64,000 bases of DNA from positions 1 through 64,000 of the forward strand of contig JAFYLU010000041.1 of NCBI GenBank assembly GCA_017550025.1, given 5' to 3'. Under the pieces are notes generated by a model, which saw nothing but the letters and a program-made list of their open reading frames with translations, made no database searches and was not told where the DNA came from. This stretch comes from Bacteroidales bacterium (lineage in GTDB: Bacteria; Bacteroidota; Bacteroidia; Bacteroidales; UBA932). Both the position numbers and the translations under genes were made by a program. Of this stretch, positions 16,882 to 24,829 are shown in pieces (the first letter of the stretch is position 1; each line of letters opens with the position of its first letter).

Positions 16882-17613
16882 ATGGAATTCAGCATTGAAA
16901 TATTCCTCCTTGCCATAGGGGCAAGTTTCATACAAAGGACTATCGGATTCGGGTTCGGAATCTTCATCATGACCGCACTCCCCTTTCTGATGCCTTCGTA
17001 TGCAGAAGCTGTCACACTTTCCGGTCTGCTTTCGCTGACATCGGCAACAGTCGTCATGTTCAAGTATGTGAAATATGTGAACTGGAGACGATTGTTGCCC
17101 ATATTTGCTGCATTCGCCGTATTTTCCACAATAGCGATTGTCATGCTGGACAGGATAGAAGGCAGGGCAATGAGGATGACTTTGGGTGTCATGCTGATCA
17201 TCCTCAGCCTTTACTTCGCCTTCTTCAAGGATAAGATTCAGAAATTCATACGACCTACAAGAGGCTGGCAGCTCGGTACCGGAATGGCCAGCGGAGTGAT
17301 GGGCGGTCTTTTCGGAATGCATGGTCCTCCGGTCGTATTGTATCTGATCGTGTCGGAACCGGACAAGAATCATTACATGGGAATGATACAGACCTATGCC
17401 GTGATAACTAATATCGTAATGCTCTCTGTCAGAGCATACAACGGATATGTCACACCAGTGGTCGGAACAACATATCTTTATGCGATGGGAGGTCTTGTCA
17501 TAGGTGTTCTTGCCGGAAACTGGGCATTCAGCCGCATCCCTAACAGGCTTTTCACATATTTGGTATATGCATATATCGGCATAAGCGGGGCGATCATCCT
17601 GCTGACTGCCTGA
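16882..17613 (+). CDS. TauE/SafE-family membrane exporter
   Basis: The 243-residue protein has about seven or eight membrane segments and the repeated TauE/SafE signature (GASFIQRTIGFGFG near residue 13 and GVMGGLFGMHGPPVVLYL near 138). The family exports sulfite, sulfonates or other organic anions. It lies 33 bases after the antiporter gene in the same direction and ends 15 bases before the convergent msrA-alkD gene. The substrate is not deducible here. Confidence 0.88.
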   Translation: MEFSIEIFLLAIGASFIQRTIGFGFGIFIMTALPFLMPSYAEAVTLSGLLSLTSATVVMFKYVKYVNWRRLLPIFAAFAVFSTIAIVMLDRIEGRAMRMTLGVMLIILSLYFAFFKDKIQKFIRPTRGWQLGTGMASGVMGGLFGMHGPPVVLYLIVSEPDKNHYMGMIQTYAVITNIVMLSVRAYNGYVTPVVGTTYLYAMGGLVIGVLAGNWAFSRIPNRLFTYLVYAYIGISGAIILLTA

Positions 17614-17628
17614 TACGCATGAGCAGCC

Positions 17629-18807
17629 TTATTCCTTCGACATGAAATGAATGCGTTGCTGCTGCGGGAACTTCTCGATGGCATATCGGAGCATTGTCCG
17701 CGGCATATGCAGCCTGTGTCTTTCGAGGAATTCCACAAGAAGGTCCTTATTGCGCTTGCCGACCTCCCGCAACATCCATCCCACAGCCTTCTGCATGAGG
17801 TCGTGTTTCGAAAAGAGCAGGATTTCAGCCAGTCTCATTGTGTCGTCATATTGGCCATGACGTATGAGCATGAGTGTAGAGACTATGGCAATTCTCCGTT
17901 CCCACATGTTTGAAGAACCGGCAAGATGATAAAGTATCCTGCGGTCGGTGCGGCCTGTAAGATAGTCTCCGAGTATATACGGAGCCGAAAGATCGACCAG
18001 GTCCCAATTGTTGATGCCTTTAGTATGATCAAGATAGAATCTGACAGCTTCATCAGGAGTCTTCCTGTATTTCTCGATCAGTATAAGAAGGGCACATAGA
18101 CGGCATTCATGCCATTCGCTTTCGAGCAGTGCTTCAATGACTTCCAGAGAAACATCCTTAAACTGTCTTGCTATCTTGCGGGTATTAGGAACTGTCACTC
18201 CGATGAACCTGTCACCTTCGCCATACTCCCCTTTCCCGGTCTTGAAGAACCGTGGCAGGATAATCTTCTTCTCATCGTCTGAAAGTTTACGTAATTCTTT
18301 GATTATCTGTGAATAAAGTGTCGCAGATTTCATTGTCTCCGGAGATAGGTGGCAATATCCATCCGGATTTCTGACAAGATAATCCTGGTGATACTCTTCT
18401 GCCGCATAGAAGCACTTCAGAGGGCATTTCTCGACCGCCAGAGGTGTATTGTATTTCTGTCTGATATCCTCATATACCTTTTCCACAGCTTCCCTGTCAG
18501 ACTCATCAGTCCAATATATTCCAGTTCTATATCTTGTTCCGCAATCATCGCCCTGGCGGTTGACAAGAAGCGGATCTATGGATCTGAAGAAAAGACGGCA
18601 AAGCGTTCCGAGAGATATCATCTCCCTGTCATAAACGACCTTGACGCATTCCACATGGCCTGTCCGGTCTGTATATACCTGCTGATAGGAAGGGTCTGCA
18701 AGACTTCCGTTTGCATATCCGGTTTCCGTTTCTATAACTCCGTCGAACTGACTCATATAGTGCTGGGTTCCCCAGAAGCATCCTCCTGCAAAATATATTG
18801 TGTCCAT
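17629..18807 (-). CDS. msrA: MsrA-AlkD fusion: methionine sulfoxide reductase plus DNA alkylation repair glycosylase
   Basis: One 392-residue frame joins two repair enzymes. Residues 1 to about 158 are a full MsrA: GGCFWG with catalytic Cys10, GYANG, RTGHVE, and the EEYHQDYL C-terminal motif. Residues about 165-392 are an AlkD/AlkC-type HEAT-repeat DNA glycosylase, with the AlkD-style NNWDLVD (Trp268 and Asp272), the ERRIAIVS segment carrying Arg304/Arg305 and KAVGWMLREVGK with Trp344. These match the residues that contact alkylated bases in characterised AlkD. There is no stop or frame break between the parts. The gene follows cstA by 2 bases and is probably cotranscribed. The two activities would repair oxidised protein and alkylated DNA respectively. 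Confidence 0.92.
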   Translation of the reverse strand: MDTIYFAGGCFWGTQHYMSQFDGVIETETGYANGSLADPSYQQVYTDRTGHVECVKVVYDREMISLGTLCRLFFRSIDPLLVNRQGDDCGTRYRTGIYWTDESDREAVEKVYEDIRQKYNTPLAVEKCPLKCFYAAEEYHQDYLVRNPDGYCHLSPETMKSATLYSQIIKELRKLSDDEKKIILPRFFKTGKGEYGEGDRFIGVTVPNTRKIARQFKDVSLEVIEALLESEWHECRLCALLILIEKYRKTPDEAVRFYLDHTKGINNWDLVDLSAPYILGDYLTGRTDRRILYHLAGSSNMWERRIAIVSTLMLIRHGQYDDTMRLAEILLFSKHDLMQKAVGWMLREVGKRNKDLLVEFLERHRLHMPRTMLRYAIEKFPQQQRIHFMSKE

Positions 18808-18809
18808 AT

Positions 18810-20240
18810 CTACCTTATATTGGAATTTCTTCTGTACCAGATGATGAACCAGACAAGCGCAATCAGCACGCAGGCTCCTCCTATGGCATATGAAATCTCT
18901 TTCGGAAGCGACAGACCTTCAGGCGCGATGCATATGTAGGTCGAGCAGACAGATGTCATCAGCAATGCAGGTATCAGAGCTATATAGAAATTCTTCCTGC
19001 TGCGGACAAGATAGACTGTGATGGCCCAGAGCGTGAACACAGAAAGGGTCTGGTTGCACCATGCGAAATATCTCCAGATTATCTTGAAGCCGTCTGCATC
19101 ACTCAAGCTATATATCAGGACGCCTGATGTAAGCAGGAACAGTGGAATGCATATCAGCAGACGCTTGCTGACAGGTTTCTGATCAATGTGCAGGAAATCC
19201 GCAGCTATCAGACGCGCTGAACGCAGGGCTGTGTCTCCGCTGGTGATCGGTGCAGCAACAATACCGAGAATAGCCAGGATACCTCCAAATGTGCCGAGCC
19301 ATTCTTTGGAGATGCTTGTAGCTACGGCTGCTCCGGAATATGCCCTGCCGGTGAGCTGGTCGATAATGCCGTTCTCCTGAAAGAAACATGTGGCTGCGGC
19401 AGCCCAGATGAGGGCAACAACACCTTCTGCAACCATTGCTCCGTAAAATATAGGGCGGCAATGCCTTTCATTTGTCATGCAGCGTGCCATAAGCGGCGAC
19501 TGGGTTGCATGAAATCCGCTGATGGCTCCGCATGCAATGGAAATGAACATCATCGGGAATATAGGATTCTTCTCGTACTTGGTGCCGAAGCAGTTCCATA
19601 TTTCCGGAAGCTCAGGGTTCTTGACATAGAGCATCACAAGGATGCCTCCGGCCATGAAAAGCAGGGCTATGGCAAACAGAGGATAGATTTTTCCGATGAT
19701 CTTGTCGACAGGGAGAATCGTAGCAAGAATATAATACAGGAATATTACAACGATCCAGAAGATCGCATTCATCCAGTCCGGAGTCATTCCTGCAAGAAGT
19801 TCCGCGGGGCCGCTTACAAAGACAGCACCCACCAGGATCATCAGGATCAAGGTGAAGACGCACATTACCTTCCTGGTAGTTGTGCCAAGAAATCTTCCAA
19901 TGATTTCCGGAAGGCTTTCTCCCCCGTGACGGAGGGACAATGTGCCGGAAAAGAAGTCATGTACAGCACCGGCGAAAATGGTTCCGAATACGATCCACAG
20001 ATAAGATGCAGTGCCGAACTGTGCTCCCATAATGGCTCCGAATATAGGTCCGAGACCGGCAATGTTCAGAAACTGGATCATGAATATCTTCCAGGTCGGC
20101 AGCGGAATATAATCAATCCCATCCGCCTTTGTCAGTGCGGGCGTCTTCCTGTCATCAGGACCGAAAATGCGGTTTACATATGATCCGTAGATGATATATC
20201 CGATGATGAGAACTATAAGTGCAGATGTAAATGTTATCAT
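18810..20240 (-). CDS. cstA: CstA-type carbon starvation/peptide or pyruvate transporter (short form)
   Basis: The 476-residue inner-membrane protein has about 13 hydrophobic segments and CstA signatures (GPIFGAIMGAQFG, AGAVHDFFSG and the SLRHGGESLPEIIG stretch near residues 67-115; SGFHATQSPLMARCM near 240; ITSGDTALRSARLIAADFL near 335). CstA proteins take up pyruvate or peptides. This is the shorter Bacteroidetes form and lacks the long C-terminal part of E. coli CstA. The start at 20240 is used because upstream codons belong to a chimeric gene scar (20252-20383). It is translationally close to msrA-alkD. Confidence 0.9.
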   Translation of the reverse strand: MITFTSALIVLIIGYIIYGSYVNRIFGPDDRKTPALTKADGIDYIPLPTWKIFMIQFLNIAGLGPIFGAIMGAQFGTASYLWIVFGTIFAGAVHDFFSGTLSLRHGGESLPEIIGRFLGTTTRKVMCVFTLILMILVGAVFVSGPAELLAGMTPDWMNAIFWIVVIFLYYILATILPVDKIIGKIYPLFAIALLFMAGGILVMLYVKNPELPEIWNCFGTKYEKNPIFPMMFISIACGAISGFHATQSPLMARCMTNERHCRPIFYGAMVAEGVVALIWAAAATCFFQENGIIDQLTGRAYSGAAVATSISKEWLGTFGGILAILGIVAAPITSGDTALRSARLIAADFLHIDQKPVSKRLLICIPLFLLTSGVLIYSLSDADGFKIIWRYFAWCNQTLSVFTLWAITVYLVRSRKNFYIALIPALLMTSVCSTYICIAPEGLSLPKEISYAIGGACVLIALVWFIIWYRRNSNIR

Positions 20241-20251
20241 GTCGTCGATCT

Positions 20252-20383
20252 TTAAATGTTCTTTATTACTGGACAGGGGTTGCCGACTGCCACAACATAG
20301 GAAGGAATGTCCTGTGGCATAAACTTCCCAATGATCATATAGTGCCGGGTTCCCCGGAAACATAAGCCTGCAAATATAATCAT
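20252..20383 (-). pseudogene. Chimeric scar: MsrA N-terminus joined to a hexapeptide acetyltransferase C-terminus
   Basis: A 43-codon frame on the minus strand ends 11 bases before cstA. Its first 16 codons copy the start of the MsrA part of 17629-18807 (FAGLCFRGTRHYM against FAGGCFWGTQHYM; about 33 of 39 bases equal). The remaining 27 residues (PQDIPSYVVAVGNPCPVIKN) are the typical end of maltose/galactoside O-acetyltransferases. Neither part can be functional. A TATATTTG box overlaps its start (20372-20379, minus), so the stretch may now be cstA leader RNA. Confidence 0.75.
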
Positions 20384-20467
20384 ATATTTCATCATCCTCC
20401 AAGATTCAACATACAACGGTTTCAAAGAAAATATCTATATTTACCAAAATAATTAAACCAAAATGAT

Positions 20468-20950
20468 ATGAAATACTTTATGGTCAGAATCATGACGCTT
20501 GCCGCATTCGTTTTTGTGACAGTGACAGCTGTTTGTGCGCAGGAGAGATCGAAGGTGGAGCAGGCTGTCAATGAGATAGTAAGCAGATACGAGAATACTG
20601 AAGGGGTCGACTGTATGACTCTTGTCAAAGGTGGCGGACTTGAAATCATCAAGGCTGCTCTGAACAATGAGTTCGGCAAGTCGTTCATGAAAGGAGTGAC
20701 CAGCATCACGGTAATCGACTACAGCGATGCCTCACCAGAAATCTGTACATCTTTGCGCAAGGAAATGGATGTGTTCCTGACTATGCTTCAAGACTTCAAG
20801 ATCGACGAAGTAAACGAGTTTGCCGACAATGACTACATCAGATGCTTCGCAGCGGAAAATGATGGCGTGCTGTCTGACTTCGTTATCGCAATGGAGAACG
20901 GAGACTCAAAGACAGTCATGTACATGGCTGGAAAAATCATAATCGAATAG
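20468..20950 (+). CDS. DUF4252-family secreted protein
   Basis: The 160-residue protein has a signal peptide (cleavage after AVCAQ, about residue 25) and the DUF4252 pattern: a helical N-terminal part with a short SRYENTEGVDCMTLVKGG segment, a conserved FGKSFMKGVTSITVIDY region and a final VIAMENGDSKTVMYMAGKI. The family is common in Bacteroidetes, often secreted or lipid-anchored, and has no assigned function. A TATATTTA box lies 25 bases upstream. It converges on the deaminase gene. Confidence 0.82.
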   Translation: MKYFMVRIMTLAAFVFVTVTAVCAQERSKVEQAVNEIVSRYENTEGVDCMTLVKGGGLEIIKAALNNEFGKSFMKGVTSITVIDYSDASPEICTSLRKEMDVFLTMLQDFKIDEVNEFADNDYIRCFAAENDGVLSDFVIAMENGDSKTVMYMAGKIIIE

Positions 20951-20975
20951 CCAGCCAGAAACTTGCCTTCATCAA

Positions 20976-20994
20976 GTAGAGTCTAATACTCTAC
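20976..20994. terminator. Hairpin spanning the deaminase stop codon
   Basis: GTAGAGT (20976-20982) pairs with ACTCTAC (20988-20994) around CTAAT. The stop codon of the minus-strand deaminase gene (20983-20985) lies in the loop. It sits between two convergent genes and may act as a weak bidirectional terminator; there is no clean T-run. Confidence 0.4.
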
Positions 20995-21495
20995 CTTATC
21001 TTCCTTCTCGGCCCATTTCCTGAAGGCGCGAAGGGCGTCTGAACGCATGAAATGCTCACATTTGATCGTCCTTTCCTCGTATTTCAGTTCGAGCTGGTCA
21101 TATATGAATGAATCATCGAAGTTGATGGCCTTTGCATCATCCTTGGTATTGCCGTAGCATATTCTGCTGACGCCTGCCCAATAGAGGGCGCTCAAGCACA
21201 TAGGACATGGCTCGCATGAACAGTAGACCGTACATCCTGTCAGCTGGAATGTGCCCAATTTCGCACATGCATTCCTGATTGCCATCACTTCCGCGTGTGC
21301 AGTCGGGTCGGAATCCGGTACCACTCGGTTTGCACCGGTCGCTATCACTTCGCCGTCCCTGACAATAACGGCTCCGAAGGGTCCTCCCCCGTTATCTATG
21401 TTTTCAACGGAAAGATCGATCGCCATTTCCATGAATCTTGCATCCTCTGCCGAATAGTCAGCCGTTTCCTTTAGGCATTTGTCAAGTGTATCCAT
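20983..21495 (-). CDS. guaD: Guanine deaminase (cytidine deaminase superfamily)
   Basis: The 170-residue zinc enzyme resembles B. subtilis GuaD, which converts guanine to xanthine. Zinc ligands are His67 in TAHAEV with the proton-shuttling Glu69, and Cys97/Cys100 in CEPCPMC. The GuaD-type INFDDSFIYDQL and YEERTI segments and the C-terminal KWAEKEDKVEY separate it from tRNA adenosine deaminases. It is a single gene; a TATATTTG box lies only 5 bases before its ATG, so the mRNA may be almost leaderless. Confidence 0.9.
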   Translation of the reverse strand: MDTLDKCLKETADYSAEDARFMEMAIDLSVENIDNGGGPFGAVIVRDGEVIATGANRVVPDSDPTAHAEVMAIRNACAKLGTFQLTGCTVYCSCEPCPMCLSALYWAGVSRICYGNTKDDAKAINFDDSFIYDQLELKYEERTIKCEHFMRSDALRAFRKWAEKEDKVEY

Positions 21496-21500
21496 ATCTG

Positions 21501-21508
21501 CAAATATA
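21501..21508 (-). promoter_or_regulatory. -7 promoter box of guaD
   Basis: Minus-strand TATATTTG ends 5 bases before the guaD ATG (21495). This is unusually close and implies a leaderless or nearly leaderless transcript if the box is used. Confidence 0.45.
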
Positions 21509-21547
21509 ATAATTCTCTTTAAAAAACCATTTTAATGCCATATTGGC

Positions 21548-21555
21548 TATATTTG
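21548..21555 (+). promoter_or_regulatory. -7 promoter box of the patatin-barrel gene
   Basis: TATATTTG lies 36 bases before the ATG at 21592, divergent from the guaD promoter. Confidence 0.5.
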
Positions 21556-21591
21556 TAAGTTCTTGATGTTATAGCAATAAACTGACCGCAT

Positions 21592-23967
21592 ATGAAAAGA
21601 TTTATCAAGGGACTCTGTGCCATACTGCTCATATCAATTTCAGTAACATCGTATTCCCAGGACTCACTGGCTCTCCGCACCCGTCCAAAAGTCGGACTCG
21701 TATTGTCAGGCGGAGGTGCGAAGGGTGCAGCCCATATAGGTGTACTTAAATATATCGAGGAGGCCGGAATACCGATAGATTATATAGCAGGAACAAGCAT
21801 GGGCTCCATTGTCGGAGGCATGTATGCATTGGGATATTCTTCTGACGAGATTCTCGACATAATCAGCGATGTCGACTGGGACAGGCTGATCAGCAATCAG
21901 GTGGAAAGACGAAAGATATCATACGGCAGGAAATATGAGAGCCTGACCCAGATGGTCACCATACCGTTTTCAGTAGGAACAGATAAGGCTGAACTTCAGT
22001 CAAGGTCTTTCAAGAACTCATTACCGACCGGTATCGTTTCCGGCGACAATCTCATAAACCTGTTCAACTCTTTGTCAGTGGGATATTCCGATCCGGTAGA
22101 CTTCGACGAACTTCCGATACCGTTCCTTTGTATAGCGACCAATGTGATCAATGGTGAAGCTGATGTGCTGGACAAAGGAGTATTCTCGAAATCATTGAGG
22201 GCATCAATGGCTATTCCGATTCTCTTCGATCCGGTCAAGATAGATGATGTACTGTATGCGGACGGAGGTCTGGTGAATAATTTTCCTGCACAGCAATGCA
22301 GGGAAATGGGTGCTGATTACATAATCGGAGTGAGCATGTCACCTGGTCTGGAGAGTGACCCGCAGAACCTTTCTTCACTTTTTTCTCAGGTGAAACAGCT
22401 GAAGGAAATAATCACAGACAAGGAATTCGAAAACTACCACAACCTGTGCGATATCTTCATAAGTCCTGACCTTAAGGGAGTGGGCATGTTGAGCTTTGAT
22501 GCTGAAAGCGTTGCCAGGGTTACGGAAAGCGGATACGAGGCTGCAGCTATGAAGGAAGCTGAATTCGCAGCCCTGAAGGAAAAGATCCTTTCCGGATCCG
22601 AACCAGAAGAGGCATGTCATACACCGAAGAAAGCTCTCAACATCATGAAGGAAAAAATCCTTATTTCCGGAATTGAGATGGAAGGAGTAGAAAAGGATAT
22701 CGAGAAATGGGCGCGTCGCAAATGTACAGTCAAAGTCGGAGACATGGTCTCTAAAGAAGATATAGATAAGTCTGTGTCAATATATTACGGTACCGGCAAC
22801 TACGACAGCATCACATATACTCTTCATGAGGACGGTTCAGCAGATGACGCCTATGTCTTGAGATTTAAATTCGTTGAAAGCCCGTCGCATGACTTTGGAC
22901 TCGGACTCAGATTCGACTCGCAGGACATGCTTTCTGTCATGTTCCGTGTGGGAATCAACACCAACCGTATGAGCGGATTCAAGGCAGACATCAGCAGCAA
23001 GTTGGGTGGAAACCAATGGCTCAAGACTAATTTTTCATATGGTCACATGCTTTATCCGCGCATCAATCTTGCATACAATTTCAGAAATTCAGAACTTGAT
23101 GCATATGACATGGATGACCTTGTCATGAATATGAAATTCCTGCAGCATAAGTTCAGACTTTACCTTTCTGAAAACTATTCGAGGACCGTCAGTGTCGGTG
23201 TGGGTATCGAAGCTGAAATGATCCGTCCGCGCAAGGTAATGTATCTGATTCACGATGCGCTTGACAGGGATTATCAGCCGGTCAACACAATCGGTTCCTT
23301 TGCATATCTGCATTATGACAATCTCAATAAGGTAAGCTTCCCGACAAGAGGTGTCATCGGCAATATTGATTTTACCTGGAAGGATATGCTCTTCACCTCG
23401 AAAAGTACGAGCCCGTTAAGTTTCGGTTCTGTGGTTTTAGGCGTGAAAGGCTATGTGCCGGTCATTGAAGACCGTCTCGTACTGATACCGCAGCTGTACG
23501 GAAGCATATTGTTCGGCAAAGGTGCTGTCAATGGTGTGACAGACAGCTGGAATCCGATATTCAACGGCCCCGTGCCGGCATATCCGACCATGAACAGCAT
23601 TATCGGAGGTGCTGAAGCCGGCAGGTATATTGACCAGCAGCTTCCATTCATCGGATTGAACAAGATATCCCTGGCATTCAACAATGTAGCAATCGCAAGG
23701 GCAGACATCCGCACTCGTCTTTTCGGAAACCACTACCTTACGGCAATATTCAATTATGCCCGTTCAAGCATCGACCTGAAGAATTTCTTCAAGGAAAGAG
23801 ATGTTCTTGAATGGGGCGAACTGTACGATTACAATGCTTCAGACTGGTGGGGAGCGGGCATCAGATATTCAATCGACACCAAGCTCGGTCCATTGAGTTT
23901 CGATATAAGTTCATCCAATATCTCGAAGAAGGTCAATCTCTATTTCAGTCTCGGACACTACTTCTGA
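21592..23967 (+). CDS. Patatin-like phospholipase with POTRA and outer-membrane barrel (PlpD-like)
   Basis: The 791-residue protein begins with a signal peptide (to about SYSQ, residue 23). Its patatin domain (about 35-300) has the oxyanion loop SGGGAKGAAHIGV, the nucleophile elbow GTSMGS near residue 66 and the catalytic Asp in DGGLVNNFP near 223. A POTRA-like domain (about 345-425) and a 16-strand BamA-type barrel follow, ending in aromatic YFSLGHYF. The order signal-patatin-POTRA-barrel is that of type Vd autotransporters such as PlpD, so the lipase probably sits at or crosses the outer membrane. Single gene with its own promoter. Confidence 0.92.
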   Translation: MKRFIKGLCAILLISISVTSYSQDSLALRTRPKVGLVLSGGGAKGAAHIGVLKYIEEAGIPIDYIAGTSMGSIVGGMYALGYSSDEILDIISDVDWDRLISNQVERRKISYGRKYESLTQMVTIPFSVGTDKAELQSRSFKNSLPTGIVSGDNLINLFNSLSVGYSDPVDFDELPIPFLCIATNVINGEADVLDKGVFSKSLRASMAIPILFDPVKIDDVLYADGGLVNNFPAQQCREMGADYIIGVSMSPGLESDPQNLSSLFSQVKQLKEIITDKEFENYHNLCDIFISPDLKGVGMLSFDAESVARVTESGYEAAAMKEAEFAALKEKILSGSEPEEACHTPKKALNIMKEKILISGIEMEGVEKDIEKWARRKCTVKVGDMVSKEDIDKSVSIYYGTGNYDSITYTLHEDGSADDAYVLRFKFVESPSHDFGLGLRFDSQDMLSVMFRVGINTNRMSGFKADISSKLGGNQWLKTNFSYGHMLYPRINLAYNFRNSELDAYDMDDLVMNMKFLQHKFRLYLSENYSRTVSVGVGIEAEMIRPRKVMYLIHDALDRDYQPVNTIGSFAYLHYDNLNKVSFPTRGVIGNIDFTWKDMLFTSKSTSPLSFGSVVLGVKGYVPVIEDRLVLIPQLYGSILFGKGAVNGVTDSWNPIFNGPVPAYPTMNSIIGGAEAGRYIDQQLPFIGLNKISLAFNNVAIARADIRTRLFGNHYLTAIFNYARSSIDLKNFFKERDVLEWGELYDYNASDWWGAGIRYSIDTKLGPLSFDISSSNISKKVNLYFSLGHYF

Positions 23968-23989
23968 CATTATTACCGAAAAGCAACCT

Positions 23990-24190
23990 GTTTTTTCAGC
24001 AATAATGAGGCAAGACCGTCTTTATGCGGATTTCGGGTCGAGGCTTTCAGCAGGCATAGCGAATGGTCAGCAAATGGTCCAGTGGACCTTTGCAGTGAGC
24101 GACAGCCCTTGGGCTGAGCTGCGGATCTTGGTGAGAAGCGCTGGCAGGCATATATGCCAGTGCTGGTGACTGTTTTCCCGAACACTATTT
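23990..24190. other. Palindrome-rich intergenic block
   Basis: The 862-base gap between 23968 and 24829 has no convincing gene. Its left part is rich in palindromes: GGTCCAGTGGACC (24076-24088), AGCCCTTGGGCT (24104-24115) and GGCATATATGCC (24147-24158) inside a wider CTGGCA/TGCCAG stem. It may be a structured RNA or a repeat element. The open minus-strand frame there looks fortuitous. Confidence 0.45.
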
Positions 24191-24302
24191 CGACTACGGT
24201 TATTTCCTGCTTCCTAAACTGTCATCCCCGGTTATGACATGGCTTGCTCTATGGTTATCCCAGGTTTCCTATGGCCTACGGGTTAGCCTGACTTCCTATA
24301 TG

Positions 24303-24488
24303 GTACTCCCCGGCTCGACCGGGGATCTGCTTTTATGCAAAAGGGAAAAAGGAGCTGTTTCTTGGAGCTTACAGGCCAAAATCAGGGAAATTGAACGGTT
24401 TTTGGGCTCTGAAAGGTAAAAGTAGTGCGTTTTTTTCCTTTCATGCAGCTTTGTTCCAGTTCAGATGCCCGATCACGTCTGGCATGAA
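24303..24488. repeat. Dispersed ~185-bp intergenic repeat, copy B
   Basis: It aligns end to end with copy A at 10664-10848: the same CCCCGGCTCGACCGGGG start and GATCTGCTTTTATGCAAA, then GGAGCTTACAGGCCAAAATC, GGGAAATTGAACGGTTTTTG and GCTCTGAAAGG. The inner hairpin is less perfect than in copy A and the right boundary is diverged (CCCGATCACGTCTGGCATGA). Confidence 0.85.
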
Positions 24489-24550
24489 GTAGAAGGAGTG
24501 GCGCGCATGACTGCCAATAACGGTTTGGACAGATTGGTTTTATGTGCACC

Positions 24551-24578
24551 GTCGGCGGAATATACGCTCTCCGCCGAC
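24551..24578. repeat. Strong inverted repeat
   Basis: GTCGGCGGA (24551-24559) and TCCGCCGAC (24570-24578) form a perfect 9-bp stem around a 10-base loop, with no T-run after it. It is part of the repeat-rich gap upstream of the RelA/SpoT-domain gene's 3' end. Confidence 0.6.
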
Positions 24579-24707
24579 TACAGACCGGACGGGTCGTCGA
24601 GCTCGCCCGAAGGGCTCTCCTTGCTCCCGGCTGTTGCACCGATTACGCATTGAATTGTACGTCCAAAGTGAGGAAAATTGTGACACATTGGTAATGGAAT
24701 GGCTGAT

Positions 24708-24796
24708 TGTTCGTCAAGGTGTACCGGAAAACGACCCAAAAGTGCGAAAAACAAGACACCTTGGCGGTGAATCGTTCGATTGTTCGCCAAGGTGTT
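24708..24796. repeat. CAAGGTG palindromic element, degenerate plus intact copy
   Basis: The left part holds a half element (TGTTCGTCAAGGTGTACCGG followed by AAAACG) resembling 2999-3022. The right part is a full palindrome: ACACCTTGGCG (24756-24766) against CGCCAAGGTGT (24785-24795). It belongs to the same family as 2973-3081 and 25795-25832 and ends 34 bases before the RelA/SpoT-domain gene's stop. Confidence 0.7.
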
Positions 24797-24829
24797 ATTC
24801 TTCTGGTGAAGCCAAGCCATAAGACAACG

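Noticed and set aside
23973..24185. 70-codon minus-strand frame in the repeat-rich gap
   Set aside because: The region is dominated by palindromes, has no promoter or signal, and the protein is of low-complexity Ser/Arg composition; probably fortuitous.
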